DNA of 64,000 nucleotides from Paracoccus aminophilus JCM 7686 (GCF_000444995.1 NC_022041.1:1896001-1960000), one strand, 5' to 3'. Counted from the stretch's first letter, positions 55,310 through 64,000 are shown. Program-made: numbers and translations. The notes: a model not told the origin generated them from the sequence alone.

Positions 55310-56023
55310 GTGACCCTTCGGTCTGCCGCCCTGCTGCCGCTTCTTTTCCTGCCGTTTCCGGTGGGGCTGTCAGCGGCGGCCGCTGGGTCCGACGCGCCTG
55401 CCATTTCGTTGCCCTCGGGCGTCAACATCCACCTTCAGGAAAAGCTCGAAGACGACCTCGGAGAAAATGGTTTGACCTATCGCTTCCGCTTCGTGATGCC
55501 CGATCTGGCCAAGCGCGTCCCCGCGACCTCTGGTTCGGCGACGGATTTCTTCGCGGATGGCGAAGGCGAAGGTGATGGTCCGCGCGCGCCCATTGATGTC
55601 GACACCGAGGCCGCGAATGACGAGGCGTCCGCGGACGGTGATTACATCGATGACGGCATGGTCAGCGAAGAGGATCTTCACCTCGCGCCGGTGATCTCGG
55701 TTCCCGGCGCGGAAGAAGAGGCCGATGCCGCCATCGACAGCTCGCTGTCAGGCAGCTCCCCCACCGGCAATGAGGGCGACGACCGCCTGCCACCTGCTCC
55801 AGATGTTCTGCTCAAAGATCCAGTTCATGATGATATTGTCTGGATCTGCGAAAACCTCGCTTTGCCCGAGGCGCTGAAATCGTCCAGAAGACCGCAGCAG
55901 ATCGTCATCAGTCTGGCTGACCGAGAATCAGTTTTCGGCACCTATGACCCTGACGTTCTTCAGATATTTGAATCATTTACCCTGCCGAAAGACAGGGATA
56001 GCTGCGAATGGAGACCCTGGTGA
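55310..56023 (+). CDS. DUF6497-like secreted protein with acidic insertion
   Basis: The 237-residue protein starts at GTG with AGAGG upstream. A signal peptide (LLPLLFLPFPVGLSAAAAG) precedes SGVNIHLQEKLEDD...LTYRFRFVMPDLAKR. The C-terminal WICENLALPEALKSSRRPQQIVISLADRESVFGTYDPDVLQIFESF resembles the family found at this locus in Rhodobacterales. Between them, about 90 residues (70-160) are Asp/Glu/Ser/Gly-rich and probably disordered. Function is unknown; it follows pccB by ten bases and is surely co-transcribed. Confidence 0.75.
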   Translation: MTLRSAALLPLLFLPFPVGLSAAAAGSDAPAISLPSGVNIHLQEKLEDDLGENGLTYRFRFVMPDLAKRVPATSGSATDFFADGEGEGDGPRAPIDVDTEAANDEASADGDYIDDGMVSEEDLHLAPVISVPGAEEEADAAIDSSLSGSSPTGNEGDDRLPPAPDVLLKDPVHDDIVWICENLALPEALKSSRRPQQIVISLADRESVFGTYDPDVLQIFESFTLPKDRDSCEWRPW

Positions 56024-56207
56024 CCCCTATTTACCCCGCCACTGATGCATGCCGGCCACAGGCAGCAGCGGCAAACACGACTTCTCCGGTCGGGCTCTCG
56101 CTGGCCCCTGCGGCGGTCGCTATGATGATGCGCCGGTTGCATAATGCCTCCGGCAAGAAACTGAGCAGTCGGGGAGAATCGTCCCCGTGCCCCTGGAGTT
56201 TGACCTC

Positions 56208-56342
56208 ATGTCGAAAAAGCTTGTCCTCGCCCTTTGCCTCGTTGGCTTCGCTGCTGCTTGCGCACCCAAAAAAGAAGAAGTCATCGTCCCGACCCCCGTC
56301 ACCACGGAGCCGGTCTACAAAGGCAAGTTCGGCGCGAACTAA
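56208..56342 (+). CDS. Small lipoprotein, 44 residues
   Basis: An open frame encodes MSKKLVLALCLVGFAAAC followed by APKKEEVIVPTPVTTEP and ending KGKFGAN. The lipobox A-A-A-C gives an N-terminally acylated cysteine at position 18, leaving a 27-residue mature peptide. GGAG lies ten bases upstream. It sits between pccB and pccA and is followed by a strong hairpin. Function unknown. Confidence 0.78.
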   Translation: MSKKLVLALCLVGFAAACAPKKEEVIVPTPVTTEPVYKGKFGAN

Positions 56343-56351
56343 TCTTGCCGA

Positions 56352-56376
56352 GCGCGGGCAGACCACCTGCCCGCGC
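56352..56376 (+). terminator. Perfect ten-base hairpin after the small lipoprotein
   Basis: GCGCGGGCAG pairs with CTGCCCGCGC over a five-base loop (ACCAC), nine bases after the stop. No T run follows, so it may be an mRNA-stabilising 3' structure or a weak terminator between the pccB and downstream units. Confidence 0.55.
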
Positions 56377-56462
56377 CCATCCGCCCGTGCCAGCCTTCGC
56401 CAGCCGGGCAATCTTACGGCACTGATCCGCCCCGCGGCTCCCTCGATGATGGAGGCCGCAGC

Positions 56463-56900
56463 ATGCTGAAGCATCGGGGCTTTCCGGGCCGTCTTCCCTC
56501 GACCGATTTTCAATTCGTGATCCGGCGCGCCAACAAGAAGGGCGCAACCAAGCTGATCGCGCGCGAACGTTTCCGCGACCGTTCGCCTGCCGACAAAAAG
56601 GCCGATGCCGGTTTTCTTGCGGCGCTCATCAACCATTTCAGCGACGAACCTTTCGAGCGCGGCAATCTCGATGCCGGGCGGATCTCGTGGCTTCTGGGCC
56701 GCGAGGTGGTTGCCGTCGGCAAGCTTGATCCCACGAGCTACGATCAACTGCTGCGTGTCGATCTGAAAAAGGCCGAGGCGAATTTCCCCGAGCTTTTCGC
56801 CGCCGACGCGCCCGAATTCGATTGGGATGAAGATTCCGACGACGATTGGGATGACGAGGAATTTGACGATGAAGACGACCACGGAGGCCGTGGTCGCTAA
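56463..56900 (+). CDS. Hypothetical protein with acidic tail, 145 residues
   Basis: The basic N-terminal half (RGFPGRLPSTDFQFVIRRANKKGATKLIARERFRDRSPADKKA) contrasts with a C-terminal tail that is almost all Asp/Glu/Trp (about 118-145, with WDEDSDDDWDDEEF). No signal or membrane segment is seen. I recognise no family. Its place between pccB and pccA and its own strand direction suggest it is part of the same transcript. Confidence 0.62.
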   Translation: MLKHRGFPGRLPSTDFQFVIRRANKKGATKLIARERFRDRSPADKKADAGFLAALINHFSDEPFERGNLDAGRISWLLGREVVAVGKLDPTSYDQLLRVDLKKAEANFPELFAADAPEFDWDEDSDDDWDDEEFDDEDDHGGRGR

Positions 56901-57066
56901 TGGGCAAGTTGATGGGCATGTCTTCGCCGAAAGCGGGTTTTTCACAGCCAATTCAGTTGGCGGTCGTGGGAACTTATGCGAAGGAATGGACATTGAATCA
57001 TCATCCCGTCGGTCCGGACGGTCTTCGGACCGGACCGGGCGGACATATAACCAGAGGCAGTCTATC

Positions 57067-57297
57067 ATGCAGACCCGTACCTTCTTCCGTCTTTCGGCTC
57101 TCGCGCTTGTCGCGTCGACCCTCGCTGCGTGCCAGCCGGGCCAGCCGGTCAACCCCAACATGCGCAACGCCGCTGTCGGCGCGGCCGCTGGCGCCGTCGC
57201 TGCAAAAGCTTTTGACGGCAGCGCAACCAAAGGCGCTCTTGCCGGTGCCGCACTTGGCGCGCTCTGCAACGACGCAGGCGTCTGCTCGGGCTACTGA
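57067..57297 (+). CDS. Small glycine-zipper lipoprotein, 76 residues
   Basis: The protein begins MQTRTFFRLSALALVASTLAAC with lipobox L-A-A-C. The mature part has a glycine-zipper repeat (AVGAAAGAVAAKAFDGS then KGALAGAALGALC) and ends NDAGVCSGY with two more cysteines. Such proteins insert into or associate with the outer membrane (SlyB/entericidin-like). A classical terminator follows directly, so it may be an abundant single-gene transcript. Confidence 0.78.
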   Translation: MQTRTFFRLSALALVASTLAACQPGQPVNPNMRNAAVGAAAGAVAAKAFDGSATKGALAGAALGALCNDAGVCSGY

Positions 57298-57326
57298 TAC
57301 CCGCCGCATCAACTGCGCAGGTTTTC

Positions 57327-57368
57327 ACGCCGCTCCCGCATCATGCGGGGGCGGCGTTTTCTTTTTTC
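57327..57368 (+). terminator. Strong Rho-independent terminator before pccA
   Basis: ACGCCGCTCCCGCAT pairs with ATGCGGGGGCGGCGT over 15 bases with one G-T pair and a single-base loop. It is followed by TTTTCTTTTTT. This ends the glycine-zipper lipoprotein transcript, so pccA at 57404 needs read-through or its own promoter in the remaining 35 bases. Confidence 0.88.
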
Positions 57369-57403
57369 ATTGCCGTTGAACCGGCCCAAACCACGAGTCG
57401 CTC

Positions 57404-59452
57404 ATGTTCAAGAAGATCCTGATCGCAAACCGGGGCGAAATCGCCTGCCGTGTCATCAAGACCGCCCGAAAAATGGGCATCGCGACCGTGGCTGTTTACT
57501 CTGACGCCGACCGCAATGCGCTGCATGTGCGCATGGCCGATGAAGCCGTCTACATCGGCGCCTCGCCCGCCAACCAATCCTATATCGTGATCGACAAGAT
57601 CATGGAGGCGATCCGCCAGACCGGCGCTGAAGCCGTCCATCCGGGCTATGGGTTCCTGTCGGAAAACAAGAAATTCGCCGAGGCGCTGGAAGCGGCGGGT
57701 GTCGCGTTCATCGGGCCGCCCTCGGGCGCGATCGAGTCGATGGGCGACAAGATCACCTCGAAGAAGATCGCCCAAGAGGCCGGGGTCTCGACGGTTCCGG
57801 GCTATATGGGTCTGATCGCCGATGCCGAAGATGCGGTGAAGATCTCGCAGCAGGTCGGCTATCCGGTGATGATCAAGGCCAGCGCGGGCGGTGGCGGCAA
57901 GGGCATGCGCATCGCCTGGAACGATCAGGAGGCGCGCGAAGGCTTTGAAAGCTCGAAGAACGAGGCTGCGAACAGCTTTGGCGACGACCGGATTTTCATC
58001 GAGAAATTCGTCACCCAGCCGCGCCATATCGAAATTCAGGTTCTGGCCGATAAACACGGCAATTGCGTCTATCTGCACGAGCGCGAATGCTCGATCCAGC
58101 GCCGCAACCAGAAGGTCATCGAAGAAGCGCCCTCGCCCTTCCTCGACGAAGCGACCCGCAAGGCCATGGGCGAGCAATCGGTCGCTCTGGCCAAGGCCGT
58201 GGGCTATGCCAGCGCGGGCACCGTCGAATTCATCGTCGATGGCAGCCGCAATTTCTACTTCCTCGAAATGAACACCCGCCTTCAGGTCGAGCATCCGGTG
58301 ACCGAGCTCATCACCGGCGTCGATCTGGTCGAACAGATGATCCGCGTCGCTGACGGCGAGAAGCTGCCCTTCGCGCAATCCGACCTCAAGATCAACGGTT
58401 GGGCGATCGAAAGCCGCCTTTACGCCGAAGATCCCTATCGCAACTTCCTGCCCTCGATCGGGCGCCTGACCCGCTACCGCCCCCCGGCGGAAGTCGCGGC
58501 CGGTCCGCTCAAGACCTCGGGGAACTGGGTCAACGCGAGCGAGGGCGGCGATAGCCCGGTCGCGGTGCGCAATGACACCGGCGTCTATGAGGGCGGCGAG
58601 ATCTCGATGTATTACGACCCGATGATCGCGAAACTCTGCACCTGGGCGCCCACCCGCGCCGAGGCGGTCGAGGCGATGCGTCATGCCTTGGACGAGTTCG
58701 AGGTCGAAGGGATCGGCCACAACCTGCCCTTCCTCTCGGCGGTGATGGATCATCCGAAATTCACCTCGGGCGATATTTCAACGGCCTTCATCGCCCAGGA
58801 ATATCCCGATGGTTTCCTTGGTGCGACCCTGCCCACCGCTGAAATCGAGCGCGTGGCAGCGGCGGCGGCGGCGATGTATCGCGTGGCCGAGATCCGGCGC
58901 ACCCGCATTTCGGGCCGTCTCGACAACCACCACCGCCATGTCGGCGAGCATTGGGTGGTCAGCCTTGGCGGCCATGACGTGCCGGTGCGCATCACCGCCG
59001 ATAAGGACGGCTCGACCGTGCTGATCGGTGATCGCAGCCTGCGCGTCGAAAGCGACTGGTTGCCCGGTCAATCTTTGGCGCGGCTGACCGTCGATGGCAA
59101 ACCCTTGGTGATGAAGGCCGATCGCGCGAGCTCTGGCTTCCGCCTGCGCCTGCGCGGCGCCGATCTGGTCACCCATGTGCGCCGTCCGCGTGCTGCCGAA
59201 CTGGCCCGGCTGATGCCAGAGAAACTGCCGCCGGATACTTCGAAATACCTGCTCTGCCCGATGCCGGGGCTGATCGTGAAGATCAATGTCGCGGCGGGCG
59301 ATGAGGTGCAGGAGGGTCAGGCTTTGGCAACCGTCGAGGCGATGAAGATGGAAAACATCCTGCGCGCCGAGAAGAAGGCCGTGGTCAAATCCGTCAATGC
59401 CAAACCCGGCGAAAGCCTCAAGGTCGATGACGTGATCATCGAATTCGAGTGA
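57404..59452 (+). CDS. pccA: Propionyl-CoA carboxylase alpha subunit (biotin carboxylase and carrier)
   Basis: The 682-residue protein has the biotin carboxylase domain (1-450; FKKILIANRGEIACRVIKTA, ASAGGGGKGMRIAW ATP-binding loop, FLEMNTRLQVEHPVTE). A BT-type linker domain follows, then the C-terminal biotinyl domain with the carboxylation lysine in V-E-A-M-K-M-E-N. It charges biotin with bicarbonate and ATP for PccB. A weak ribosome site precedes the ATG. Confidence 0.97.
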   Translation: MFKKILIANRGEIACRVIKTARKMGIATVAVYSDADRNALHVRMADEAVYIGASPANQSYIVIDKIMEAIRQTGAEAVHPGYGFLSENKKFAEALEAAGVAFIGPPSGAIESMGDKITSKKIAQEAGVSTVPGYMGLIADAEDAVKISQQVGYPVMIKASAGGGGKGMRIAWNDQEAREGFESSKNEAANSFGDDRIFIEKFVTQPRHIEIQVLADKHGNCVYLHERECSIQRRNQKVIEEAPSPFLDEATRKAMGEQSVALAKAVGYASAGTVEFIVDGSRNFYFLEMNTRLQVEHPVTELITGVDLVEQMIRVADGEKLPFAQSDLKINGWAIESRLYAEDPYRNFLPSIGRLTRYRPPAEVAAGPLKTSGNWVNASEGGDSPVAVRNDTGVYEGGEISMYYDPMIAKLCTWAPTRAEAVEAMRHALDEFEVEGIGHNLPFLSAVMDHPKFTSGDISTAFIAQEYPDGFLGATLPTAEIERVAAAAAAMYRVAEIRRTRISGRLDNHHRHVGEHWVVSLGGHDVPVRITADKDGSTVLIGDRSLRVESDWLPGQSLARLTVDGKPLVMKADRASSGFRLRLRGADLVTHVRRPRAAELARLMPEKLPPDTSKYLLCPMPGLIVKINVAAGDEVQEGQALATVEAMKMENILRAEKKAVVKSVNAKPGESLKVDDVIIEFE

Positions 59453-59545
59453 GGCCGGTTTGAGCACTCTCCCCCTTCCCTCCGCCATGTTCGGATCTGC
59501 CCCCATGGGCAGGCCGGGCGGGCGGCGTGGCGCAAGGGGGCACTG

Positions 59546-60211
59546 ATGCCGTCGCCCGTCGATGACTGGATCAATCCCGCCGTGCAGGGCGCGCTGGTCG
59601 CGGCCTTTGTCGCGATGGGCGGCTGGATCTACAACGGGCGACAAAACCGGCGCATGGCGTCTCAGCTGCGCGCAGAGCGGGTCAATGACCTGCAACGCGC
59701 CATTCTGGCCGAGATCCGCGCCCATGTCGTCTCGCTGGAACACCAGCAGCTCAGCCTCAAGGAAAGCCATGCGCTGATCGAGCGGGTGCGGGCGGGCGGC
59801 TATATCCCCTCGATCCCGAGCGAGGCCAATGACCGGATCTTCCGCGCGGTGATCGCCGAGATCCACGTCTTGCCTGCATTGGTGATTGATCCGGTGGTGA
59901 TCTATTACCGGCTGCTTGCCGTGATGGAGGCTTTGGCCGCCGATGTGCAAAACGCCGCGCGCAAGGATGCGCTGCGGGCGGCCGATATGCTGACCGATTA
60001 CCTGCTGCTGAGCGAAGAGGCGCTTGAGGCCGGGCGTTATGCGATGGTGATCCTCTCGGCGCAGCTCAATGGCGGTGTCGCCGCGATCGAGGCCCTTCTG
60101 GATGAGGCGTCAGAAGCAGAGGCCGCGCGAATCACCGCGAGCCTGCCGGGAGAACTGGTTGAGCTGAGAGAGCGCCTTAATAAGCGATCTTCGGACCGGA
60201 GCGACCTTTGA
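59546..60211 (+). CDS. Hypothetical membrane-anchored helical protein
   Basis: The 221-residue protein has one N-terminal hydrophobic segment (NPAVQGALVAAFVAMGGWIYNG) followed by a basic turn (RQNRRMASQLRAERV) and a long helical cytoplasmic part rich in Ala/Leu/Glu. I recognise no family motif. The arrangement resembles adaptor-like membrane proteins of unknown role in Rhodobacterales. Its 3' end overlaps the convergent small gene by 35 bases. It lies between pccA and the mutase gene. Confidence 0.68.
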   Translation: MPSPVDDWINPAVQGALVAAFVAMGGWIYNGRQNRRMASQLRAERVNDLQRAILAEIRAHVVSLEHQQLSLKESHALIERVRAGGYIPSIPSEANDRIFRAVIAEIHVLPALVIDPVVIYYRLLAVMEALAADVQNAARKDALRAADMLTDYLLLSEEALEAGRYAMVILSAQLNGGVAAIEALLDEASEAEAARITASLPGELVELRERLNKRSSDRSDL

Positions 60212-60389
60212 TGGGACGCAATCCGATGACACTGGTAATCTCATTGGCGGTGCGGGCTTTGGCCAGCCGTTCCACCAGTTTTTCCGTGGTTGTCGCAGGT
60301 TTGGCGCGCCATTCGGCACTGCGTCCGGCCTTCGGCGCGGCCGCATCGGCCCGCGCTTCCGTCTTGGGCGACATCATCGACTTGGGCAT
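60177..60389 (-). CDS. Hypothetical basic protein, 70 residues
   Basis: I choose the ATG with an excellent AAGGAG seven bases upstream. The peptide starts MPKSMMSPKTEARADAAAPK, is rich in Lys/Arg/Ala, and ends LRPIKGRSGPKIAY. No membrane segment is seen. The strong ribosome site supports expression; function is unknown. It is convergent with, and overlaps, the gene to its left. Confidence 0.62.
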   Translation of the reverse strand: MPKSMMSPKTEARADAAAPKAGRSAEWRAKPATTTEKLVERLAKARTANEITSVIGLRPIKGRSGPKIAY

Positions 60390-60497
60390 GATCGGCTCCT
60401 TCACACAGAGGGACGGCTTTGACTTCTCTCTCAAAGTAGTGAGCCTTGGCCCGTCGCGCAATATCCTTGGCGCAAAGAGCGTTAAGCGCAACAGCTT

Positions 60498-61025
60498 TCA
60501 GGGCAGCAAAACCCCTCCGGCGCGGCCGATTTCCTGGCGCCGCAGCGGGGTCTTGTCGATGGCACGGGTGATCTCGCGCACCGACCAGGGCGAGGGTCTG
60601 CGCTGCTTTGGCTGGCCGTCCTTGTCGACGAGCACCAGCGAAAAGCCCTCGGGGCGCAGACTGCGCCGCCAGACCGAATTGGCCGCCGGATCGGTGTCGG
60701 TGATGATGACGACATCGCGCGCGATCAGCGGCGCGGGATCGCGTTCAAGCTGGCGGATCTGGTCGAGAAAGATCGGATCCTGTGGCGTATCGGCAAAAAC
60801 CACGATCGGCCGCGACTTCCACAGATATGCGGCGGGATCGACCGCACCGGCATCGAGCATTTCGAGCGCACCGAGACTGGTCGGGGCCTCGACCGGATCG
60901 GGACGGCTTTCCTCGCCGATCACGCCGCGCTCGAATCCCGTGCCGCGCCGGGCCTCGCCTGCCCCGTCGCCCATCGCTGCAACAAGCGGCACCGCACAAA
61001 AGAGAATCAATCGACTGAACTTCAT
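60498..61025 (-). CDS. DUF4174-domain secreted protein
   Basis: It is 175 residues from the ATG with GAGG upstream and a signal peptide (FSRLILFCAVPLVAAMGDG). The domain carries RPIVVFADTPQDPIFLDQIRQLERDPAPLIARDVVIITD and GFSLVLVDKDGQPKQRRPSPWSVREITRAIDKTPLRRQEI, the DUF4174 thioredoxin-like pattern without a CxxC. It is probably periplasmic. The upstream open frame in line with it is a shadow of the mutase gene. It is divergent from methylmalonyl-CoA mutase. Confidence 0.83.
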   Translation of the reverse strand: MKFSRLILFCAVPLVAAMGDGAGEARRGTGFERGVIGEESRPDPVEAPTSLGALEMLDAGAVDPAAYLWKSRPIVVFADTPQDPIFLDQIRQLERDPAPLIARDVVIITDTDPAANSVWRRSLRPEGFSLVLVDKDGQPKQRRPSPWSVREITRAIDKTPLRRQEIGRAGGVLLP

Positions 61026-61082
61026 CACCGCCTCGTTTTCCCTCTCATATAGGGCCGAGGCGGCATTGGGAAAGGACGCAAG

Positions 61083-63224
61083 ATGACCGAGAAGGCAAAT
61101 CCCTCGCTTGAGGAATGGCGCAAACTGGCCAGCAAGGAGCTCAAAGGCGCCGATCCCGAGACGCTCGACTGGCAGACGCTGGAAGGGATTACCGTCAAGC
61201 CGCTTTATACGGCCGAGGACACCAAGGGTCTGAGCCATATGGACGGGCTGCCGGGGATTGCACCCTTCACGCGCGGGCCGCGCGCGACGATGTATGCCGG
61301 CCGTCCCTGGACGATCCGGCAATATGCAGGCTTCTCGACCGCCGAGGAATCGAACGCCTTCTATCGCCGCAACCTTGCCGCAGGTCAGCAGGGCGTTTCC
61401 GTCGCCTTCGATCTGGCGACGCACCGCGGCTATGACAGCGACCATCCCCGCGTTGAAGGCGATGTCGGCAAGGCTGGCGTGGCGATCGACAGCGTCGAGG
61501 ATATGAAGATCCTCTTCGACGGGATTCCTTTGGACAAGGTCTCGGTCTCGATGACCATGAATGGCGCGGTGATCCCGATCCTCGCCAGCTTCATCGTCGC
61601 GGGCGAGGAACAGGGCCATTCCCGCGCGGTGCTTTCGGGCACGATCCAGAACGACATTCTCAAGGAGTTCATGGTCCGCAATACCTATATCTATCCGCCC
61701 GAGCCCTCGATGCGGATCATCGCGGATATCATCGAATACACCTCGCGAGAGATGCCGAAATTCAACTCGATCTCGATTTCCGGCTATCACATGCAGGAAG
61801 CCGGGGCGAACCTCGTGCAAGAGCTCGCCTTCACCATGGCCGATGGGCGCGAATATGTCCGCGCCGCGCTGAAAACCGGGATGAATGTCGATGAATTCGC
61901 GGGCCGTCTGAGCTTCTTCTTCGCGATCGGCATGAACTTCTTCATGGAAGCGGCCAAGCTGCGCGCGGCTCGGTTCCTCTGGCACAAGATCATGCAGGAA
62001 TTCGAGCCGAAGAAGCAGTCGAGCCTGATGCTGCGCACGCATTGCCAGACCTCGGGCGTCAGCTTGCAGGAACAGGACCCCTATAACAACGTCATCCGCA
62101 CCGCATTCGAGGCGATGTCGGCGGCGCTTGGCGGCACGCAGTCGCTGCATACGAATGCGCTGGACGAGGCGATTGCCTTGCCGACCGATTTCTCGGCCCG
62201 GATCGCGCGCAACACCCAGCTGATCTTGCAAGAAGAGACCGGCATCACCCATGTCATCGACCCGCTGGCTGGGTCTTACTACGTCGAGAAGCTGACCGCC
62301 GATCTGATCGAAGAGGCCTGGAAGCTGATCGAGGAAGTCGAAGAGATGGGCGGCATGACCAAGGCGGTGGCCTCGGGGATGCCGAAACTGCGCATCGAGG
62401 AATCGGCCGCGCGGCGTCAGGCCATGGTCGACCGCGGCGAGGAAGTCGTCGTCGGCGTCAACAAATACCGCCTGACCAAGGAGGATGAACTCGACATCCT
62501 CGACATCGACAATATGGCGGTGCGCGACGCCCAGATCGCACGTCTGAACCAGATCCGCGCCAGCCGCGACGAGGCAAAGACCCAGGCCACGCTTGATGAG
62601 CTGGCCCGGCGCGCGCGGGAGGGTGGCAATCTTCTGGAGGCGGCGGTCGAGGCCGCTCGCGCCCGGGCATCGGTTGGGGAGATCAGCATGGCAATGGAAA
62701 AGGAATTCGGCCGTCACCGTGCCGAAGTGAAGACGCTCGCCGGGGTTTATGGCGCGGCCTATGAGGGCGATGCCGATTTCGCCCAGATCCAGCGCGATGT
62801 CGAGGCTTTCGCCGAAGACGAAGGTCGTCGCCCGCGGATGCTCGTCGTGAAGATGGGTCAGGACGGCCATGATCGCGGCGCGAAAGTCATCGCCACCGCC
62901 TTTGCCGATATCGGCTTTGACGTCGATGTCGGCCCGCTCTTCCAGACCCCGGCAGAAGCGGCTCAGGATGCGATCGACAACGATGTCCATGTCATCGGCA
63001 TCTCGAGCCAGGCGGCTGGGCACAAGACACTGGCCCCGAAGCTGATCCAGGCGCTGAAGGATCAGGGCGCAGGCGAGATCATTGTGATCTGTGGCGGCGT
63101 CATTCCGCAGCAGGATTACGAATTCCTCAAAGGCGCCGGGGTCAAGGCGATCTTCGGGCCCGGCACCAATATTCCCGCCGCCGCGCGCGATATCTTGCAG
63201 CTGATCCGCGAAGCCCGCGCCTGA
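61083..63224 (+). CDS. scpA: Methylmalonyl-CoA mutase (B12-dependent)
   Basis: The 713-residue single-chain form has the TIM-barrel catalytic domain to about 560 ([65 protein letters not shown]). The C-terminal cobalamin-binding domain carries the base-off motif D-G-H-D-R-G-A. It converts methylmalonyl-CoA to succinyl-CoA, completing propionate assimilation with PccAB; the epimerase gene is not in the window. A repeat and terminator follow. Confidence 0.97.
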   Translation: MTEKANPSLEEWRKLASKELKGADPETLDWQTLEGITVKPLYTAEDTKGLSHMDGLPGIAPFTRGPRATMYAGRPWTIRQYAGFSTAEESNAFYRRNLAAGQQGVSVAFDLATHRGYDSDHPRVEGDVGKAGVAIDSVEDMKILFDGIPLDKVSVSMTMNGAVIPILASFIVAGEEQGHSRAVLSGTIQNDILKEFMVRNTYIYPPEPSMRIIADIIEYTSREMPKFNSISISGYHMQEAGANLVQELAFTMADGREYVRAALKTGMNVDEFAGRLSFFFAIGMNFFMEAAKLRAARFLWHKIMQEFEPKKQSSLMLRTHCQTSGVSLQEQDPYNNVIRTAFEAMSAALGGTQSLHTNALDEAIALPTDFSARIARNTQLILQEETGITHVIDPLAGSYYVEKLTADLIEEAWKLIEEVEEMGGMTKAVASGMPKLRIEESAARRQAMVDRGEEVVVGVNKYRLTKEDELDILDIDNMAVRDAQIARLNQIRASRDEAKTQATLDELARRAREGGNLLEAAVEAARARASVGEISMAMEKEFGRHRAEVKTLAGVYGAAYEGDADFAQIQRDVEAFAEDEGRRPRMLVVKMGQDGHDRGAKVIATAFADIGFDVDVGPLFQTPAEAAQDAIDNDVHVIGISSQAAGHKTLAPKLIQALKDQGAGEIIVICGGVIPQQDYEFLKGAGVKAIFGPGTNIPAAARDILQLIREARA

Positions 63225-63269
63225 TCGGTCGTTTCGGATTTGCCCAATTTTGTCCGGGCGTTGTGGCAG

Positions 63270-63295
63270 TTTGGGTATTTGGATGATGAAGAAAG
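63270..63295 (+). repeat. 26-base dispersed 3'-flank repeat, copy 2
   Basis: This is the copy following the mutase gene by 45 bases, one base different (A for G at position 14) from the copy at 36680-36705. It abuts a terminator hairpin directly, so it may be transcribed as part of the mRNA 3' end. Confidence 0.8.
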
Positions 63296-63325
63296 ACCCG
63301 TCCCGACAGGGGCGGGTTTCTTGTT
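63296..63325 (+). terminator. Terminator of the mutase gene
   Basis: ACCCGTCCC pairs with GGGGCGGGT across the loop GACA, with one G-T pair, followed by TTCTTGTTG. It lies immediately after the 26-base repeat. Confidence 0.75.
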
Positions 63326-63391
63326 GTCTCAGGGCGTCTTGTCTCGGACAGGGGGGTGTGAAAGACTCATGTCCAGACAGACGAGGACCTC

Positions 63392-64000
63392 ATGCCAGAG
63401 AGCAGCACTCAGATGATCGCGGACGGCCGCAATGGCTCTGTCAAGCAGATCATCTGCATCAAATGGGGGACGCAGTTCGGCCCCGAATATGTCAATCGCC
63501 TCTATGGCATGATCTCGCGCAATATCACGCCGCCCTTCCGGCTGTATTGCTTCACCGACAATGCGACCGGGCTTAATCCCGAGATCGCGGTGCGGCCTCT
63601 GCCGGAGTTCAGCTACAAGGCGCCCGAGCGGACCAAGGGCAAATGGCCGAAGTCGCGGCTTTGGGGGGATCTGGGCGATGTGACCGGGGTCGTGCTGTTT
63701 CTTGATCTCGATGTGATCATCACCGCCAATCTCGATGATTTCTTCAGCTTTGGCGATCCCGATGACACTGTGCTCGGGCTCAATCTGAACACGCCTTTCG
63801 AGAAGATGGGGCAAACCTCGGTCTATCGGATGCGGGTCGGCAAGCTGAAGCCCTTGCAAGAGATCTTTCGCGCCGATCCGCAAGGCGCGGCCGACAAATA
63901 CAAATATGAGCAGCGTTTCGTCACCCGCAATGCACCCGGCGGGGTGAAGTTCTGGCCGCGCGGCTGGCTGGCCCATTTCCGCCTGCAATGCGTGCCGATC
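63392..64000 (+). CDS. Glycosyltransferase-like protein (GT8/GT32-type), 3' end outside window
   Basis: The 203 visible residues start at an ATG with GAGG upstream. QIICIKWGTQFGPEYVNRLYGMISRNITPPFRLYCFTDN is the typical nucleotide-sugar transferase opening, and VVLFLDLDVIITANLDDFF contains a DxD metal motif. The acceptor cannot be read. The minus-strand open frame over the same bases is a shadow. Confidence 0.75.
   Translation, partial: MPESSTQMIADGRNGSVKQIICIKWGTQFGPEYVNRLYGMISRNITPPFRLYCFTDNATGLNPEIAVRPLPEFSYKAPERTKGKWPKSRLWGDLGDVTGVVLFLDLDVIITANLDDFFSFGDPDDTVLGLNLNTPFEKMGQTSVYRMRVGKLKPLQEIFRADPQGAADKYKYEQRFVTRNAPGGVKFWPRGWLAHFRLQCVPI

Noticed and set aside
55310-57400. A PPTase, export pump or PccR gene hidden among the small genes
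   Set aside because: The translations show only signal, lipobox, acidic or glycine-zipper features and no such domain; none was found elsewhere in the window either.
61026-63023. Upstream in-frame extension of the DUF4174 gene to 841 residues
   Set aside because: The extension is the complement of methylmalonyl-CoA mutase; the real gene starts at a signal peptide at 61025.

Overview
The window looks like chromosome of an alphaproteobacterium of the order Rhodobacterales, most likely Paracoccus or a close relative. The grounds are the high GC content, the gene order pyrH-frr-uppS-cdsA-dxr-rseP-bamA-skp, the pccB/pccA/methylmalonyl-CoA mutase neighbourhood with a DUF6497 protein between the carboxylase subunits, and TTTGCAAA sites (known for Rhodobacter PccR) upstream of pccB. 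Genus is inferred from family and synteny knowledge, not from a search.

Region 1 (1-17,145) is accessory. Six tightly packed minus-strand genes run from a 2043-residue type I polyketide synthase module (KS-AT-DH-degenerate ER-KR-ACP) into a 1366-residue NRPS module (C-A-PCP-TE with a cysteine nucleophile). They continue with an SGNH-fold protein lacking all three catalytic residues, an outer-membrane beta-barrel, a metallo-beta-lactamase-fold hydrolase and a Tat-exported serine beta-lactamase-family protein that runs off the left edge. A 15-bp perfect palindrome sits just upstream of the PKS. Behind it lies a PadR/HAAS regulator pair, then IS3-family wreckage, a truncated gene and tRNA-Val(TAC), so the cluster probably sits in a tRNA-bordered island. 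This cluster is the best candidate for an undescribed system: it may make a short acyl-amino acid, possibly strained-ring, product with its own surface and hydrolase proteins.

Region 2 (17,146-35,310) is mostly core. It holds a cupin/beta-hydroxyacid dehydrogenase pair, a penicillin-acylase-family hydrolase and a nucleoside hydrolase. The envelope/isoprenoid/translation operon follows (pyrH, frr, uppS, cdsA, dxr, rseP, bamA, skp-like), then miaA, an AraC-type regulator, rlmE and a Ppx/GppA phosphatase.

Region 3 (35,311-53,549) has a small membrane protein plus VWA protein, an M48 protease, a membrane alpha/beta-hydrolase coupled to a cytochrome P450, an M32 carboxypeptidase, ctaA, trmJ-like, a ThiE/TenI-like gene and guaA. 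An ABM-GNAT fusion, an OmpA-like pair, the ybeY-phoH-corC group, mlaFE and alr complete it.

Region 4 (53,550-64,000) is a propionyl-CoA assimilation block: pccB, small secreted or lipoprotein genes, pccA, hypothetical genes, and methylmalonyl-CoA mutase, with a putative PccR operator before pccB. A glycosyltransferase-like gene is cut by the right edge. A 26-nt dispersed repeat occurs twice, each time just downstream of a gene end. I saw no CRISPR array, rRNA, phage module or replication origin.
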